Positions 16,808 through 27,300 of a stretch of 64,000 nucleotides of DNA are shown here, one piece after another. The stretch is from positions 124,001-188,000 of the forward strand of contig NZ_JROO01000009.1 of assembly GCF_000826685.1 (NCBI RefSeq), in the 5' to 3' direction. Below the pieces are notes generated by a model, which was given only the letters and a program-made list of their open reading frames with translations, was not told the origin of the DNA and searched no databases. This stretch comes from Streptomonospora alba. Its GTDB lineage: Bacteria; Actinomycetota; Actinomycetes; Streptosporangiales; Streptosporangiaceae. Position 1 is the first letter of the stretch, and every line of letters starts with the position of its first letter. Position numbers and translations under genes: made by a program.

Positions 16808-18466
16808 ATGACGAATGAGAGCAGCGAGCCGGGACGCCTGCTGTCCGGCCGCTACCGCCTGAGCGAGCTGATCGGCGAGGGCGGCATGGGGCGTGTCTGG
16901 GAGGGCGTCGACGAGCTCCTGGACCGCCCGGTGGCGATCAAGGAACTGATCATTCCGCCGCAGCTGCCCGAGGCCGAGGTCGAGGTGGCCCGGACCCGGA
17001 TGCTGCGGGAGGCCCGCCACGCCGCCCAGCTCAGCCACCCCTCGATCATCACCGTCTTCGACGTGGTGGAGATCGACGAGCGGCCGTGGATCGTCATGGA
17101 ACTGGTGCGCGGGCCGTCGCTGGGCGATCTGGTCAAGCGCGACGGCGCCTTCGAGCCCGAGCGGGCGGCGCGCATCGGCGTGCAGTTGGCCTCGGCGCTG
17201 GCGGTCGCCCACGAGCGCGGCATCGTGCACCGCGACATCAAGCCCGCCAACGTGCTCCTCGCCCGTGGCGACCGCGCGGTGCTGACCGACTTCGGCATCG
17301 CCCACCTGGAGGGATCGAGCCACCTCACCAGCACCGGTCTGCTCGTGGGCTCGCCCAGCTACCTGGCGCCCGAGCAGGCGCACGGCAAGGCGGCGACTCC
17401 GGCCACCGACATGTGGTCGCTGGGTGTGACCCTCTACCAGGCGGTGGAGGGGGTGACGCCCTTCCACCGCGACACCCCGATGGCCACGCTGACCGCCATC
17501 GTCACCGCTGAGGTACCCCGGCCGCAGTCGGCCGGTGCGCTTGCGCCGGTGCTGGACCGGCTCCTGCACAAGGACCCCGACCTGCGGCCCCCGGTAGAGG
17601 AGGCGGCCCGGATGCTGCAGGAGGCCGCCGACAGGGGGTCCGACGCACGCGGCGCCCAAGCCACGACCTCGGCCGAGCCCGTGCAGGACGCGAGCGGCGC
17701 GGGCCGCGCCCCGGAATCGGCGGCGGCCTCCGGTCCCGCGGGCGGCGGCGCTGCCTCCGGTCCCGTGGGCGGCCGAGGCCGCGGCGCCCCGCTGGCGGTG
17801 CTGGGCGGCCTGGCGGCTCTGGCGGCGGTCTTCGCGCTCGTGCTGTGGCTGGGCACGCGCAGCGGCGCGCCCGAGGAGGCCGGCACCGCGGGCGAGAGCC
17901 TCTCGCCCGACGACGAGCAGCCCTCGGCCTCGTCCCCGCAACCGAGTGCCGGGCAGGACCAGGGCGGCGGGCAACAGGACGGCGGACAACAGGACGGCGG
18001 CGACAACGAGGACGAGCCCGATCTCCCCGACATGGACGAGTACGAGGACGACACAGGGTTCTCGGTCGACGTTCCCGAGGGCTGGTCCTACGACCGCCGC
18101 GAAGGCACCAGCGTCTTCTTCGACATCCCCTCCGGCGGCTATCTGCAGATCGATCAGACCGACGACCCGCCCGGCCACGCCGAGAGCGACTGGCGCGATC
18201 AGGCGCCCGCGCTCTCGCAGAACTTCCCCGGATACGAGTTGGTGGGCGTCGAATCGCTCGGAGAGGACTACGCCGACGACTACGTCAGCGCCGCGGACTG
18301 GGAGTTCACCTTCGACGGCTCGGGCGGCCGCATGCACGCCGTCAACCGCGCCTTCCACACCGAGGAGAAGGGCTACGCGCTCTTCCTGGTCTCCACCGAG
18401 GAGGAGTTCCCCCGCAACCGGGCGGTCCTGGACGAGATGACGGCGTCCTTCGATCCCGCGGACTGA
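16808..18466 (+). CDS. Membrane Ser/Thr protein kinase (PknB-type)
   Basis: 552 residues. The kinase domain (about residues 14-275) has the Gly loop [12 protein letters not shown], catalytic Lys in [14 protein letters not shown] near 141-148, TDFGIAHL and the APE segment YLAPEQA. A low-complexity juxtamembrane linker leads to one transmembrane helix ([20 protein letters not shown], near residue 330). The extracytoplasmic part starts with a Ser/Gln/Gly/Asp-rich spacer and ends in a ~130-residue beta-rich domain ([20 protein letters not shown]). There are no PASTA repeats, so it differs from cell-wall-sensing PknB. The chosen ATG at 16808 is the one adjacent to the kinase domain. It is monocistronic with a ~290-bp upstream gap. 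Confidence 0.92.
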   Translation: MTNESSEPGRLLSGRYRLSELIGEGGMGRVWEGVDELLDRPVAIKELIIPPQLPEAEVEVARTRMLREARHAAQLSHPSIITVFDVVEIDERPWIVMELVRGPSLGDLVKRDGAFEPERAARIGVQLASALAVAHERGIVHRDIKPANVLLARGDRAVLTDFGIAHLEGSSHLTSTGLLVGSPSYLAPEQAHGKAATPATDMWSLGVTLYQAVEGVTPFHRDTPMATLTAIVTAEVPRPQSAGALAPVLDRLLHKDPDLRPPVEEAARMLQEAADRGSDARGAQATTSAEPVQDASGAGRAPESAAASGPAGGGAASGPVGGRGRGAPLAVLGGLAALAAVFALVLWLGTRSGAPEEAGTAGESLSPDDEQPSASSPQPSAGQDQGGGQQDGGQQDGGDNEDEPDLPDMDEYEDDTGFSVDVPEGWSYDRREGTSVFFDIPSGGYLQIDQTDDPPGHAESDWRDQAPALSQNFPGYELVGVESLGEDYADDYVSAADWEFTFDGSGGRMHAVNRAFHTEEKGYALFLVSTEEEFPRNRAVLDEMTASFDPAD

Positions 18467-18538
18467 GGCCCCGCCCCGATCCGGTGCATCAGGGCGGGGC
18501 GGTTCCGAGGGAGGCGCGGCACGTGGCAGGGTCGCGGT

Positions 18539-18994
18539 ATGCGCTGGAACGCCGAACAGTGTCGGGAGGCCTTCGCCCGCGCCCGGGTGGCGCGCCTGGC
18601 CACCGCCGACGCCGAGGGCCGGCCCCACCTCGTGCCCGTGACCTTCGCCCTGCTCGAAGGCGCGGGGCAGGCACCCGACACCGTGGTCGTCGCGATCGAC
18701 AACAAGCCCAAGCGCACCACCGCACTGCGCCGGCTCGCCAACATCGCCGCCAACCCGCAGGTGTGCCTGCTCGCCGACGAGTACTCCGACGACTGGGAGG
18801 AGCTGTGGTGGGTGCGCGCCGACGGTCGCGCCCGCATCGTCGAACCCGGCACCGACACCCAGGAGACGCCCTCAGAGCACCGCACCGCGATCCGCCACCT
18901 CCAGGAGCGCTACGGCCCCTACCGCGACGCTCCGCCCACCGGCCCCGTCATCGTGATCGAGGTGACCCGCTGGTCGGGCTGGTCGTTCGGCTAG
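18539..18994 (+). CDS. PPOX-class F420-dependent oxidoreductase (TIGR03668 type)
   Basis: 151 residues with the split-barrel flavin/deazaflavin fold: RVARLATADAEGRPHLVPVTF at the start, VVVAIDNKPKRTTALRRLAN (the cofactor-phosphate loop with Lys-Pro-Lys), and LLADEYSDDWEELWWVRADG. These match the actinobacterial TIGR03668 group predicted to use coenzyme F420. The TIGR assignment is from remembered motifs. It is cytosolic, probably a small-molecule reductase, with unknown substrate. The ATG at 18539 fits the family's usual length. It lies 70 bp after the kinase gene on the same strand. Confidence 0.85.
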   Translation: MRWNAEQCREAFARARVARLATADAEGRPHLVPVTFALLEGAGQAPDTVVVAIDNKPKRTTALRRLANIAANPQVCLLADEYSDDWEELWWVRADGRARIVEPGTDTQETPSEHRTAIRHLQERYGPYRDAPPTGPVIVIEVTRWSGWSFG

Positions 18995-19215
18995 GGCCCG
19001 CCCCGGGCGCGTTCGCTGCCGCTTGGGAGGCGGGGCCATCGGCGGCGGCGTGGGGCACCCGGCGGCCTCGTCAGGCCTCCCGGCCCCGGCGAGGCCTCTA
19101 GCGAGGACGGCGGCCCGGCGCCTGGGTGTGCGTTCCGGCCTCGGAAGCCGGCGTGATCAGGCTTGGCGGCGCGGGCTCGGGGAGAGAAAGGTCCGCCGTT
19201 GGCTCTGGAGCGCCC

Positions 19216-19614
19216 ATGGTCGCCGTGACACGTCTCGTGACCTTCGTCGACGTCGGTGAGCAGGCCCTCGATACTGTCTGCGTTTCGGTTCTTCAGGAGG
19301 CCGAACTCGCCGACGGGAGCCGTGTGGTGCTGCTGGACGACCGCGGATGGACCTCGTCCGGGGGTTGGGCGAGGACCTCTGCGGAGGACATACGTGCGAC
19401 CGCGCGTGTCGTCGTCGGCCCCGACGAGCCGTTCGGCGGTCGCTCGCAGGCGAATATGGAAGCGGACCATTGGGTGTCCCTGCAGCTCGTGGCCGAGCGC
19501 CGGGGGTTCCTCGTCGATGCGGCCGAACTCAGGCAGGCGCCGCACGACGTCGAGCTCGGCCCGCGCGTACTCGCGCGCCTCGGAGACGCCCCGGACAGCG
19601 GCGCTGGGGACTGA
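19216..19614 (+). CDS. Hypothetical protein
   Basis: 132 residues from ATG 19216, five bases after GGAG. The sequence is well-behaved (TRLVTFVDVGEQALDTVCV, VVLLDDRGWTSSGG, ARVVVGPDEPFGG, HWVSLQLVAERRGF) and reads as a small mixed alpha/beta cytosolic protein. The gene is tail-to-tail with the P450 gene on the other strand. I do not recognise a family. Confidence 0.6.
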   Translation: MVAVTRLVTFVDVGEQALDTVCVSVLQEAELADGSRVVLLDDRGWTSSGGWARTSAEDIRATARVVVGPDEPFGGRSQANMEADHWVSLQLVAERRGFLVDAAELRQAPHDVELGPRVLARLGDAPDSGAGD

Positions 19615-19720
19615 CGCGGATCCGCCGTGGCTCGCCACCGGCATGCACGCCGACACCGGCCCGGCATCTGCTCCCACGCCTCGACGAGGACGGCCGGTGC
19701 GGCGCCGCGCCCGCGGCCGG

Positions 19721-20968
19721 TCACCTCGGGTTCAGCAGGACCGGCAGCCGGGCTAGGCCCTTCGCGCCGGGGCGGCTGCGGTATTCCAGGTCCGCGCGGT
19801 CCTCCGCGGGCGAGAGGTCCGGATACCGGGCGAACAGGCGGCTCAGTGCCACCTCGCCTTCGAGGCGGGCCAGCGCCGCCCCCAGGCAGTAGTGCACCCC
19901 GTGGCTGAAGGAGACGTGGGACTCCCTTCCCGTCGCCGGTTCCCGGGTGATGTCGAGCCGCTCGGGGGCCGCGAACCGGCTCGGATCGTGGTTGGCCGCG
20001 AGAAGGGCGCACATCACGACCTCCCCGCGCTTGACCGGAGCCCCGGCGATCTCCAGGTCTTCGGTCGCCTGCACCAGGCCGCCCAACGGGACGGGAGTGC
20101 CCACGCGCAGCAGTTCGTGCACCGCGCGGGGCCACAGTCCGGGATCGCCGCGCAGCCGGGCCGCCTGATCGGGGTGGTCGCTCAGCAGGACGGTGGCGTT
20201 GGCGATCAGGTGGGCGGTGGTGTGGTGCCCTGCCTGGACCAGCAGCAGCACCATCGCGATCATCTCGGTTTCGCCGAGTCGGCCGCTCTCCTCGTCGTGA
20301 GCGTGGATCAATGCGGTGAGCAGATCGTCGGCGGGCTGTGCGCGGCGCCGCTCGATCAGCTCCCGGGTGTGGGCCACCATGCCGCGGTAGGCGTCGCCCA
20401 GCCTGGCGGGATCGCCGGAGGCGACCTCGTCGATCCAGGCGCACCACCGGGGCCGGTCCTGCTCGTCGACTCCGAGAAGCTCGCAGATGACGGTGCCCGA
20501 GACCGGGAGGGCGAACTCGCCGAGCAGCTCCACCGCGCCGTCGGCGCCGCCGAGTTCGTCGAGGCGGTGCTCCACGATCCGCTCGACGCCGGGGCGCAGC
20601 TCGCTGACACGGCGCACGGTGAAGGCGCGCGAGACGAGCTTGCGCAGCCGGGTGTGCTCGGCGCCGTCCTTGGTCAGCATGGTGTCCAGGTAGGGCCGGT
20701 AGTCCGCAGGCAGCCCGTAGGCCCGGATCAGCTGGTCCGCGGCGTCGGGCGGGGCCGTGCCGGGAACGTTGTTCGCGTCCTTGACGAAACGCGGGTCGCT
20801 CAGTACCGCCTTGACGTCCTCGTATCGGGTGGCGAGCCAGATCGGCGCCTCGACGCCCGGAATGCTCGCCCGGTGCAGCGGAGCCTGTTCACGCAGCCGC
20901 GCATACACGCCGATCGGGTCGTCGAGGAGTCGCTGATCCATCAGGTCGACGGTCGCCTCGTCCATCAT
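19721..20968 (-). CDS. Cytochrome P450 (CYP105/107-like, soluble)
   Basis: 415 residues. All P450 landmarks are normal: the I-helix LLVQAGHHTTAHLI (acid-alcohol pair replaced by HH-TT as in some bacterial P450s), the K-helix ExxR in AVHELLRVG, and the heme loop VSFSHGVHYCLGAALARLE with ligand Cys361. The C-helix WxxxR-type segment EHTRLRKLVSRAFT is also typical. Two adjacent ATGs (20968 and 20965) follow GGGAGGA; the second has the better spacing. It is a soluble monooxygenase needing ferredoxin partners, none nearby. A 26-bp near-perfect palindrome lies 62-87 bp upstream and probably binds a regulator. Substrate unknown. Confidence 0.92.
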   Translation of the reverse strand: MMDEATVDLMDQRLLDDPIGVYARLREQAPLHRASIPGVEAPIWLATRYEDVKAVLSDPRFVKDANNVPGTAPPDAADQLIRAYGLPADYRPYLDTMLTKDGAEHTRLRKLVSRAFTVRRVSELRPGVERIVEHRLDELGGADGAVELLGEFALPVSGTVICELLGVDEQDRPRWCAWIDEVASGDPARLGDAYRGMVAHTRELIERRRAQPADDLLTALIHAHDEESGRLGETEMIAMVLLLVQAGHHTTAHLIANATVLLSDHPDQAARLRGDPGLWPRAVHELLRVGTPVPLGGLVQATEDLEIAGAPVKRGEVVMCALLAANHDPSRFAAPERLDITREPATGRESHVSFSHGVHYCLGAALARLEGEVALSRLFARYPDLSPAEDRADLEYRSRPGAKGLARLPVLLNPR

Positions 20969-21353
20969 CGTCCTCCCGCTGGGGTGGCGCCCCACCGTGT
21001 CAGTGGCGCCCGGTCCATCTGACTCTAGGGAGTTTTCAGAAATTTTTGAAGACTCGATACAGACGGGCGCGCCAGGAGTCCACCGGAGGACCGCTGGGTG
21101 GCACAGGCGGGACTGAACGGCTCCCCGGCCACCGTGCGCTGGATGCGGTATGCAATGTCGTCGGGTGCGGCGCCCCCTCAGGGCCGAGCGGCCCGCCCCG
21201 GAGCCACCCGCGCGCCCTCCAGGGGCGGGGCCACCGAGAACCGGCCCCCGGAAGGACGCGATCGCCCAGCACGGGTCGCCCCGGCCGCGTGGCCGCACGC
21301 AGCGGCGCACGGACGCGGCCGGGGAACCCGCGCGGCCGGTCGGCCGCCCCGGC
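20969..21353. other. Intergenic region between P450 and acyl-CoA dehydrogenase genes
   Basis: 385 bp. It holds the AT-rich palindrome described separately and presumably the P450 promoter; the rest (21100-21350) is GC-rich with no gene I can support. Confidence 0.55.
21030..21055. promoter_or_regulatory. 26-bp near-palindrome upstream of P450
   Basis: The arms are GAGTTTTCAGAAA and TTTTTGAAGACTC; 22 of 26 positions match the reverse complement, in an AT-rich island inside GC-rich DNA. It is centred about 75 bp before the P450 start, a usual place for a TetR, MarR or LacI operator. No dedicated regulator gene is adjacent. Confidence 0.65.
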
Positions 21354-22508
21354 CTACTTCAGCAGTTGGCGGGCCATGACCAGGCGCTGGATCTGGTTGG
21401 TGCCCTCGTAGATCTGGGTGATCTTGGCGTCGCGCATCATGCGCTCCACCGGGAAGTCCTTGACGTAGCCCGCGCCGCCGAGGAGCTGGACCGCGTCGGT
21501 GGTGATCTCCATCGCCGCGTCGGATGCGTAGCACTTGGCGGCGGCGCCGAAGAAGGACAGGTCGGAGTCGCTGCGCTCGGACTTGGCCGCGGCGACGTAG
21601 ACCATCTGGCGGGCGGTCTCCAGCTTCATGGCCATGTCGGCGAGCATGAACTGGATGCCCTGGAAGTCGGCGATGGCCGAGCCGAACTGCCTGCGCTCCT
21701 TGGCGTAGGCCACCGCGTGGTCCAGCGCGCCCTGGGCGATGCCCACGGCTTGGGCGCCGATGGTGATGCGGGTGTGGTCGAGGGTGCGCAGCGCGATCTT
21801 CAGGCCCTCGCCGACGCCGCCGACGAGCCGGTCGCCGGGGATGCGCACGTTGTCGAAGTGCAGTTCGCGGGTCGGCGAACCCTTGATTCCGAGCTTGCGC
21901 TCGGGCTCGCCGAGGGAGAATCCGGGGTCGTCGGCGTGCACCACGAACGCGCTGACGTTGCCGCCCCGCTTGCCGTCGGGGTCGGTGACGGCCATGACGG
22001 TGTAGTAGCGGCTCACACCCGCGTTGGTGATCCAGGACTTCTGCCCGTTGAGAACCCACTCGTCGCCGTCGGCTTCGGCGCGGGTGCGCATGCTCGCGGT
22101 GTCGGAGCCGGCCTCGCGTTCGGACAGGCCGTAGGAGAACATCGCCTCGCCGTCGGCCACCGGCCGCAGGTAGCGCTGCTTGACCTCCTCGGAGCCGCCC
22201 AGGATCAGCGGCATCGTGCCGAGCTTGTTGACCGCCGGGATCAGCGAGGACGACGCGCAGGCGCGGGCCACCTCCTCGATGATGATGCAGGTCGCCACGG
22301 CGTCGGCGCCGACGCCGCCGTAGGCCTCGGGGATGTGCGCGGCGTGGAAGTCGGTGCCCACCAGCGCGTCGTGGGCGGCCTTGGGGAACTCCGAGCGCTC
22401 GTCGACGTCGGCCGCGTGCGGCGCGATCTTGTCGTCGGCGACGGCGCGCACGGCCTCGCGCAGTTCCTGGTGCTCCTCGGTGATGCTGAACAGGTCGAAG
22501 TCGCTCAT
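21354..22508 (-). CDS. Acyl-CoA dehydrogenase
   Basis: 384 residues. It opens with FSITEEHQELREAVRAVADD, contains the FAD/substrate signatures EREAGSDTASM and WVLNGQKSWITNAG, and ends with the catalytic region QLLGGAGYVKDFPVERMMRD and KITQIYEGTNQIQRLVMAR. The Glu in YEGTNQI is the usual catalytic base of short-chain acyl-CoA dehydrogenases. It oxidises acyl-CoA to trans-2-enoyl-CoA in beta-oxidation or branched-chain catabolism, passing electrons to ETF. The ATG at 22508 follows GGGGAG. It is divergent from the TetR gene at 22687, and the shared 178-bp gap, with three GTGTC elements, is the likely site of control. Confidence 0.94.
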   Translation of the reverse strand: MSDFDLFSITEEHQELREAVRAVADDKIAPHAADVDERSEFPKAAHDALVGTDFHAAHIPEAYGGVGADAVATCIIIEEVARACASSSLIPAVNKLGTMPLILGGSEEVKQRYLRPVADGEAMFSYGLSEREAGSDTASMRTRAEADGDEWVLNGQKSWITNAGVSRYYTVMAVTDPDGKRGGNVSAFVVHADDPGFSLGEPERKLGIKGSPTRELHFDNVRIPGDRLVGGVGEGLKIALRTLDHTRITIGAQAVGIAQGALDHAVAYAKERRQFGSAIADFQGIQFMLADMAMKLETARQMVYVAAAKSERSDSDLSFFGAAAKCYASDAAMEITTDAVQLLGGAGYVKDFPVERMMRDAKITQIYEGTNQIQRLVMARQLLK

Positions 22509-22686
22509 CGACGCTCCCCGCCTTCCTGGTGTCTTCGCTCCCGCGTCCGCCACTTCTGGCACTGCGTGTCCAAGTTTGGCATCTAGTGTCATAGTACGTG
22601 TCGTGTGCGCCGCGGGGAAAGACGCCCGATACTCGTAGGGGCGGGCACGGGCGCCCGCGGCGGCAGCGATCGGGAATGGGGCCGAG

Positions 22687-23430
22687 GTGGCGGAGAGCAC
22701 GGACGGCGAGCGGGCCAGGCCGGGCGGATCGGCGCGCAGCGCAGTGGTCGCGGTGGCGGTGCGGCTCTTCACCGAAGCCGGCTACGAGGCCACGACCATG
22801 GACGACATCGCCGTCGCGGCCGGGATGAGCCGGCGCAGCCTCTTCCGCCGGTTCGGCTCCAAGGAGGACATCCTCTTCGCCGAGCACGACGACCTGTTCG
22901 AGACCGTCGAGCGCTTCCTGGAGGCGGCCCCCGACGACGACCCTGTCGCCACCGTGCGCTCCGCGGCGCGCATGGTCTTCCAGGAGTACGTGCGCTCGCC
23001 CGAGGTCACCGTGCCCCGGTTCCGCCTCGTGCGCGCGGTGCCCCGGCTGCGCGACAGGGAGATCGCCATGACCGCCCGCTACCAGGCCGCCTTCAGCCGC
23101 TTCCTGGCCCGCGGAGAGACGGCGGGGCGGCGCGCGCTGACAGGCGAGGCGCTGGCCGCGTCGGTCATCGCGGCGCACAACCACGTGCTGCGGTCGTGGC
23201 TGCACGCACCGCAGGAGCCGGTGCCCTGGCGCCGCTTCGACGAGGCCATGGGGTTCGTGACCGACTCGCTGGGGGCGCTCCTGCGCGAGCCCGCCGAGGC
23301 GCCCCGGTCGGCGGCGTCCGGGGCCGGGGCGGGAGCGGAGTCGGTCCTGGTGGCGGTCTATCCCGCGGGGATCCCCGGCGAGGACGTGCTCGCGCGCGTC
23401 CGGGGCGCGCTGGGCGCCGAAGGCGGCTGA
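22687..23430 (+). CDS. TetR family regulator, likely of acyl-CoA dehydrogenase
   Basis: 247 residues from a GTG at 22687. The N-terminal helix-turn-helix is clear: AVRLFTEAGYEATTMDDIAV, AGMSRRSLFRRFGSKEDI. The ligand domain is helical (RMVFQEYVRSPEVTVPRFRLVRAVPRL). The C-terminal ~50 residues are longer than usual and contain ESVLVAVYPAGIPGEDVLARVR. It is divergently transcribed from the acyl-CoA dehydrogenase gene, the common arrangement for TetR regulators of fatty-acid genes. Control of that neighbour by an acyl-CoA ligand is inference. Confidence 0.9.
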   Translation: MAESTDGERARPGGSARSAVVAVAVRLFTEAGYEATTMDDIAVAAGMSRRSLFRRFGSKEDILFAEHDDLFETVERFLEAAPDDDPVATVRSAARMVFQEYVRSPEVTVPRFRLVRAVPRLRDREIAMTARYQAAFSRFLARGETAGRRALTGEALAASVIAAHNHVLRSWLHAPQEPVPWRRFDEAMGFVTDSLGALLREPAEAPRSAASGAGAGAESVLVAVYPAGIPGEDVLARVRGALGAEGG

Positions 23431-23501
23431 GCGCTTCCGGGCCGCGTGGCACCATGGAACGGCGGTTCCCGGTCAGCCGCCGACCGACGGGAGGTATCTC
23501 C

Positions 23502-23969
23502 ATGCACGCCAAGGCCCAGCGGGTGCAGGACGCGCTCGTCGAGTACGGCGAGCAGGGCCGCGTGCGCGAACTTTCCGACAGCACGCGCAGCGCGGCCGAA
23601 GCCGCCGAGGCGCTGGGCACGACGGTCCCCCGTATCGCCAAGAGCATGGTGTTCCTGGCCGGAGGCGAACCGCTGCTGGTCATCGCCTCGGGCGCCAACC
23701 GCGTCGACACCGGCCTGCTGGCCAAGCACGTGCCGGCCGGCGCCGAGATCACCCGCCCCAGTGCTGCGGAGGTCAAGGCCGCGACCGGGTTCAGCATCGG
23801 CGGCGTCCCGCCCTTGGCCCACGACCGCCCGCTGCGCACGGTCATCGACGCCGACCTGCTCGCCTTCGACACGGTGTGGGCCGCGGCGGGGACCCCGCAC
23901 AGTGTCTTCCCGATCGCGCCGGACCGGCTGGCGGCGATCACCGGGGGAGAGGTCGCCTCCGTCTGCTGA
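23502..23969 (+). CDS. YbaK/ProX-type aminoacyl-tRNA deacylase
   Basis: 155 residues, ATG 23502, nine bases after GGGAGG. The YbaK/EbsC fold is recognised from VRELSDSTRSAAEAAEALG, IAKSMVFLAGGEPLLVIASG (catalytic Lys in the IAKS strand), ATGFSIGGVPPLAHDRPLRT (GGVPP loop) and the C-terminal WAAAGTPHSVFPIAPDRL. Such proteins hydrolyse mischarged Cys-tRNA-Pro or Ala-tRNA-Pro in the cytosol. The exact specificity is not readable from sequence. It follows the TetR gene by 70 bp but probably has its own ribosome-binding site only by operon continuation. Confidence 0.9.
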   Translation: MHAKAQRVQDALVEYGEQGRVRELSDSTRSAAEAAEALGTTVPRIAKSMVFLAGGEPLLVIASGANRVDTGLLAKHVPAGAEITRPSAAEVKAATGFSIGGVPPLAHDRPLRTVIDADLLAFDTVWAAAGTPHSVFPIAPDRLAAITGGEVASVC

Positions 23970-24004
23970 GGGGGCCGCGGAGCCCGCCCGGTTCGACTCC
24001 GGGG

Positions 24005-24151
24005 TCAGGCCCCGCCGCGTGGGCCCGGGGTGTATCCGCCGGGCGCGGCCGCCACGGCGCGCAGGAACCCGTCGGCGAACATCGCGCAGGCGTCGTCGAC
24101 CGAGGGCAGGTCCGGGCCCAGTGCGCGGTCCAGCGCCGGGCGGACCATCAT
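24005..24151 (-). pseudogene. Fragment resembling a TetR C-terminus
   Basis: A short leftward frame reads MMVRPALDRALGPDLPSVDD and ACAMFADGFLRAVAAAPGG, similar in style to the last helices of TetR regulators. Upstream, in a frame offset by one base, LRIVYSA would fit the preceding helix, but that DNA is also the start of the methyltransferase remnant on the other strand. No DNA-binding domain is left. It is either a relic at a deletion junction or chance. Confidence 0.3.
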
Positions 24152-24174
24152 GTGTACCGCGGGCGGAGTAGACG

Positions 24175-24705
24175 ATGCGGAGTCGCACGTCGGCGGCGGT
24201 CGGCAGCACGGTGTTCTTCTTCGTGGCGCCGGGCACGATGATCGGCCTCATTCCCTGGCTGATCAGCGGCTGGGGGGGTCCACCGGCCGCTGCCGTTCTG
24301 GGGCGCTGCGCAGGCCGCCGGAGTCCTGCTGATCTGCGCCGGCCTGTACGTGTGCGTGCACGCCTTCGCCAGGTTCACCGCGGCACGTGGCACGCCGGCG
24401 CCCGTCGCGCCCACCGAGCACCTGGTGGTGGACGGCTTCAACCGCTACGTGCGCAACCCCATGTACGTGGCGCTGACCGCGGTCAACGCCGGCCAGGCGC
24501 TGCTGTCCGGCTCCTGGGGCGTGGCCGCGTGGCCGCGTGGGCGCTGGGCTTCTGGGCGGTCGTCGCGCTGTTCGTCCGGTTCTACGAGGAGCCGGTGATG
24601 GAGCGCTCCTTCAGGGCCGAGTACGCCGAGTACCGGCGCAACGTGCCCGCGTGGCTGCCGCGGCTGCGGCCGTGGCAGGCGCAGCGCGCGCACGCCGGCG
24701 GCTGA
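24175..24705 (+). pseudogene. Isoprenylcysteine methyltransferase-like gene, two frameshifts
   Basis: Three frames together give a normal membrane methyltransferase of the ICMT/PEMT family. Part one: AAVGSTVFFFVAPGTMIGLI, PWLISGW. A run of seven G (24272-24278) then shifts the frame; with one G removed it continues PLPFWGAAQAAGVLLICAGL, AFARFTAARGTPAPVAPTEH and YVRNPMYVALTAVNAGQALL. A tandem 8-bp duplication (GTGGCCGC at 24521 and 24529) shifts it again; with one copy removed it runs AAWALGFWAVVALFVRFYEE and the conserved EYAEYRRNVPAWLPRL end. As written it cannot be made in one piece. Both lesions are of types that arise by slippage or in error-prone reads. Confidence 0.75.
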
Positions 24706-25021
24706 GCCCGTGCGGGCCGCGGGTCCCGCCGCGCGGCGGGACCCGAGTGGCGGGGGCTTCCCGTGTTTCCCGGGGGTGCAACCGTGTTCGCACGGCAAAC
24801 AGGTACACTTCTCGCGGGCGCGAAAATCGTCGTTTCTTTGCCTTATGGGAAACCGGTCACCTGCTTAATGGTGTGTCCCATGTCACCGCTTCGCCAATGC
24901 GCGACAATTGTACTGTTTTGCTTCACTGGAGTTTAATTAGATCTGAACTCAAGACATGGTCGAGCCGGGACGGCGGCTTTCCCTGATCCCCCGCATCCCC
25001 GCCTGGAAAGGTTGCTCAGGC
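24706..25021 (+). promoter_or_regulatory. Promoter region of citrate synthase gene
   Basis: 316 bp without a gene and visibly AT-richer from 24820 to 24955 than its surroundings. It contains ATGGGA and TCCCAT arms about 30 bp apart and an AT-rich block (TTTAATTAGATCTGAA), and ends with GGAAAGG before the ATG at 25022. The start point cannot be fixed by eye. Confidence 0.5.
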
Positions 25022-26311
<1,290 letters not shown>

Positions 26312-26511
26312 GGCCCCTGCGCCGTACCCGGTCGCGCCGGCGGAGCCGCCCTGCCGGCCCGGCCGGGTACTATTCCTGCTCGCGGCACCGCAGCGGATCG
26401 CACCGCCACGTGCCGTCCCGCCCCATCATTCGGTAATAATTCCGCCCCCGCGACCATCAGCGCCCGCGCACACGGGCAGAGCGTCACTGTGGTCGATCGA
26501 TCGGGGGAGAC

Positions 26512-27108
26512 ATGCTCGACTACCTGGCTGAGCACTGGTGGGTCCTGACCGTCCGGGGCGCCGCGGCGATCCTCTTCGGGCTCGTCGCGGTCCTGTGGCC
26601 CGGAATCACGGCGATCGCGCTGGCCACGGTCTTCGGTGTCTACGCCTTGGTCGACGGTGTGTTCGCCGGATGGGCCGCCCTGCGGGCCCAGGAGGGCGAC
26701 CGCACACCGCTGGTGTGGGAGGCCGTCCTGGGCGTGGTGGTCGGGCTGATCATCCTGGCCTGGCCGCTGGCCACCGTGCTGGTGCTGACGGTGCTGCTGG
26801 GCCTGTGGGCGATCATCACCGGCGTCTTCGAGATCCTCACCGCCTACCGGCTGCGCCGGGAGATCCACGGTGAATGGCTCTACATCTTCGGCGGCGCGCT
26901 CTCGGTCGCCTTCGGCCTGGTGATCTGGATCGTGCCCTTCGGCGGGGCGATCGCGATGTCCTTCGCCATCGGCGTCTACGCCATCGTCTTCGGCTCCGCT
27001 CTGATCGCACTGAGCCTGCGCATGCGGGGCTTGGGCCAGAGCGCCGACGGCGGCCCTCTGCGCAGCGGCCCCCCACAGGAGGGACCCGAGCCCGGCGGTA
27101 CCGCCTGA
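26512..27108 (+). CDS. HdeD family membrane protein
   Basis: 198 residues with six hydrophobic helices in three pairs, each pair showing the HdeD-type pattern (VRGAAAILFGLVAVLWPG, VLGVVVGLIILAWPLATVLV, FGGALSVAFGLVIWIVPFGG). The Gly-Trp-Pro repeats at helix ends are typical. In E. coli HdeD contributes to acid resistance at high cell density; in actinobacteria the role is unknown. The ATG at 26512 follows GGGGGAGA. The C-terminal 25 residues are Pro/Gly-rich. Confidence 0.85.
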   Translation: MLDYLAEHWWVLTVRGAAAILFGLVAVLWPGITAIALATVFGVYALVDGVFAGWAALRAQEGDRTPLVWEAVLGVVVGLIILAWPLATVLVLTVLLGLWAIITGVFEILTAYRLRREIHGEWLYIFGGALSVAFGLVIWIVPFGGAIAMSFAIGVYAIVFGSALIALSLRMRGLGQSADGGPLRSGPPQEGPEPGGTA

Positions 27109-27300
27109 AGCCTCGCGGCCGCCTACATCCGGGGTCGCAGCCGCGGCTGCACCCGGCGGGGGATGCGCGGCGCGGCGGCCGCGCCCCATCCTGGAGACGC
27201 GGCCCCCGCCGAGCGGGCGGCCGCAATCCGATGGAGGGGTGATGGGGCGCGACATCGCTGCAGGCGCGGATCAAGAACGGCGCGGGCGCAGGGGGCGGCG

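Noticed and set aside
13917-22508. Two P450s, an acyl-CoA dehydrogenase and regulators as a natural-product gene cluster
   Set aside because: No synthase, NRPS, PKS, terpene or RiPP core gene is present; genes are on mixed strands with housekeeping functions between.
24005-24220. Complete TetR gene divergent from the methyltransferase
   Set aside because: No helix-turn-helix can be found; only a short C-terminal-like piece exists, and part of it overlaps the other strand's gene.
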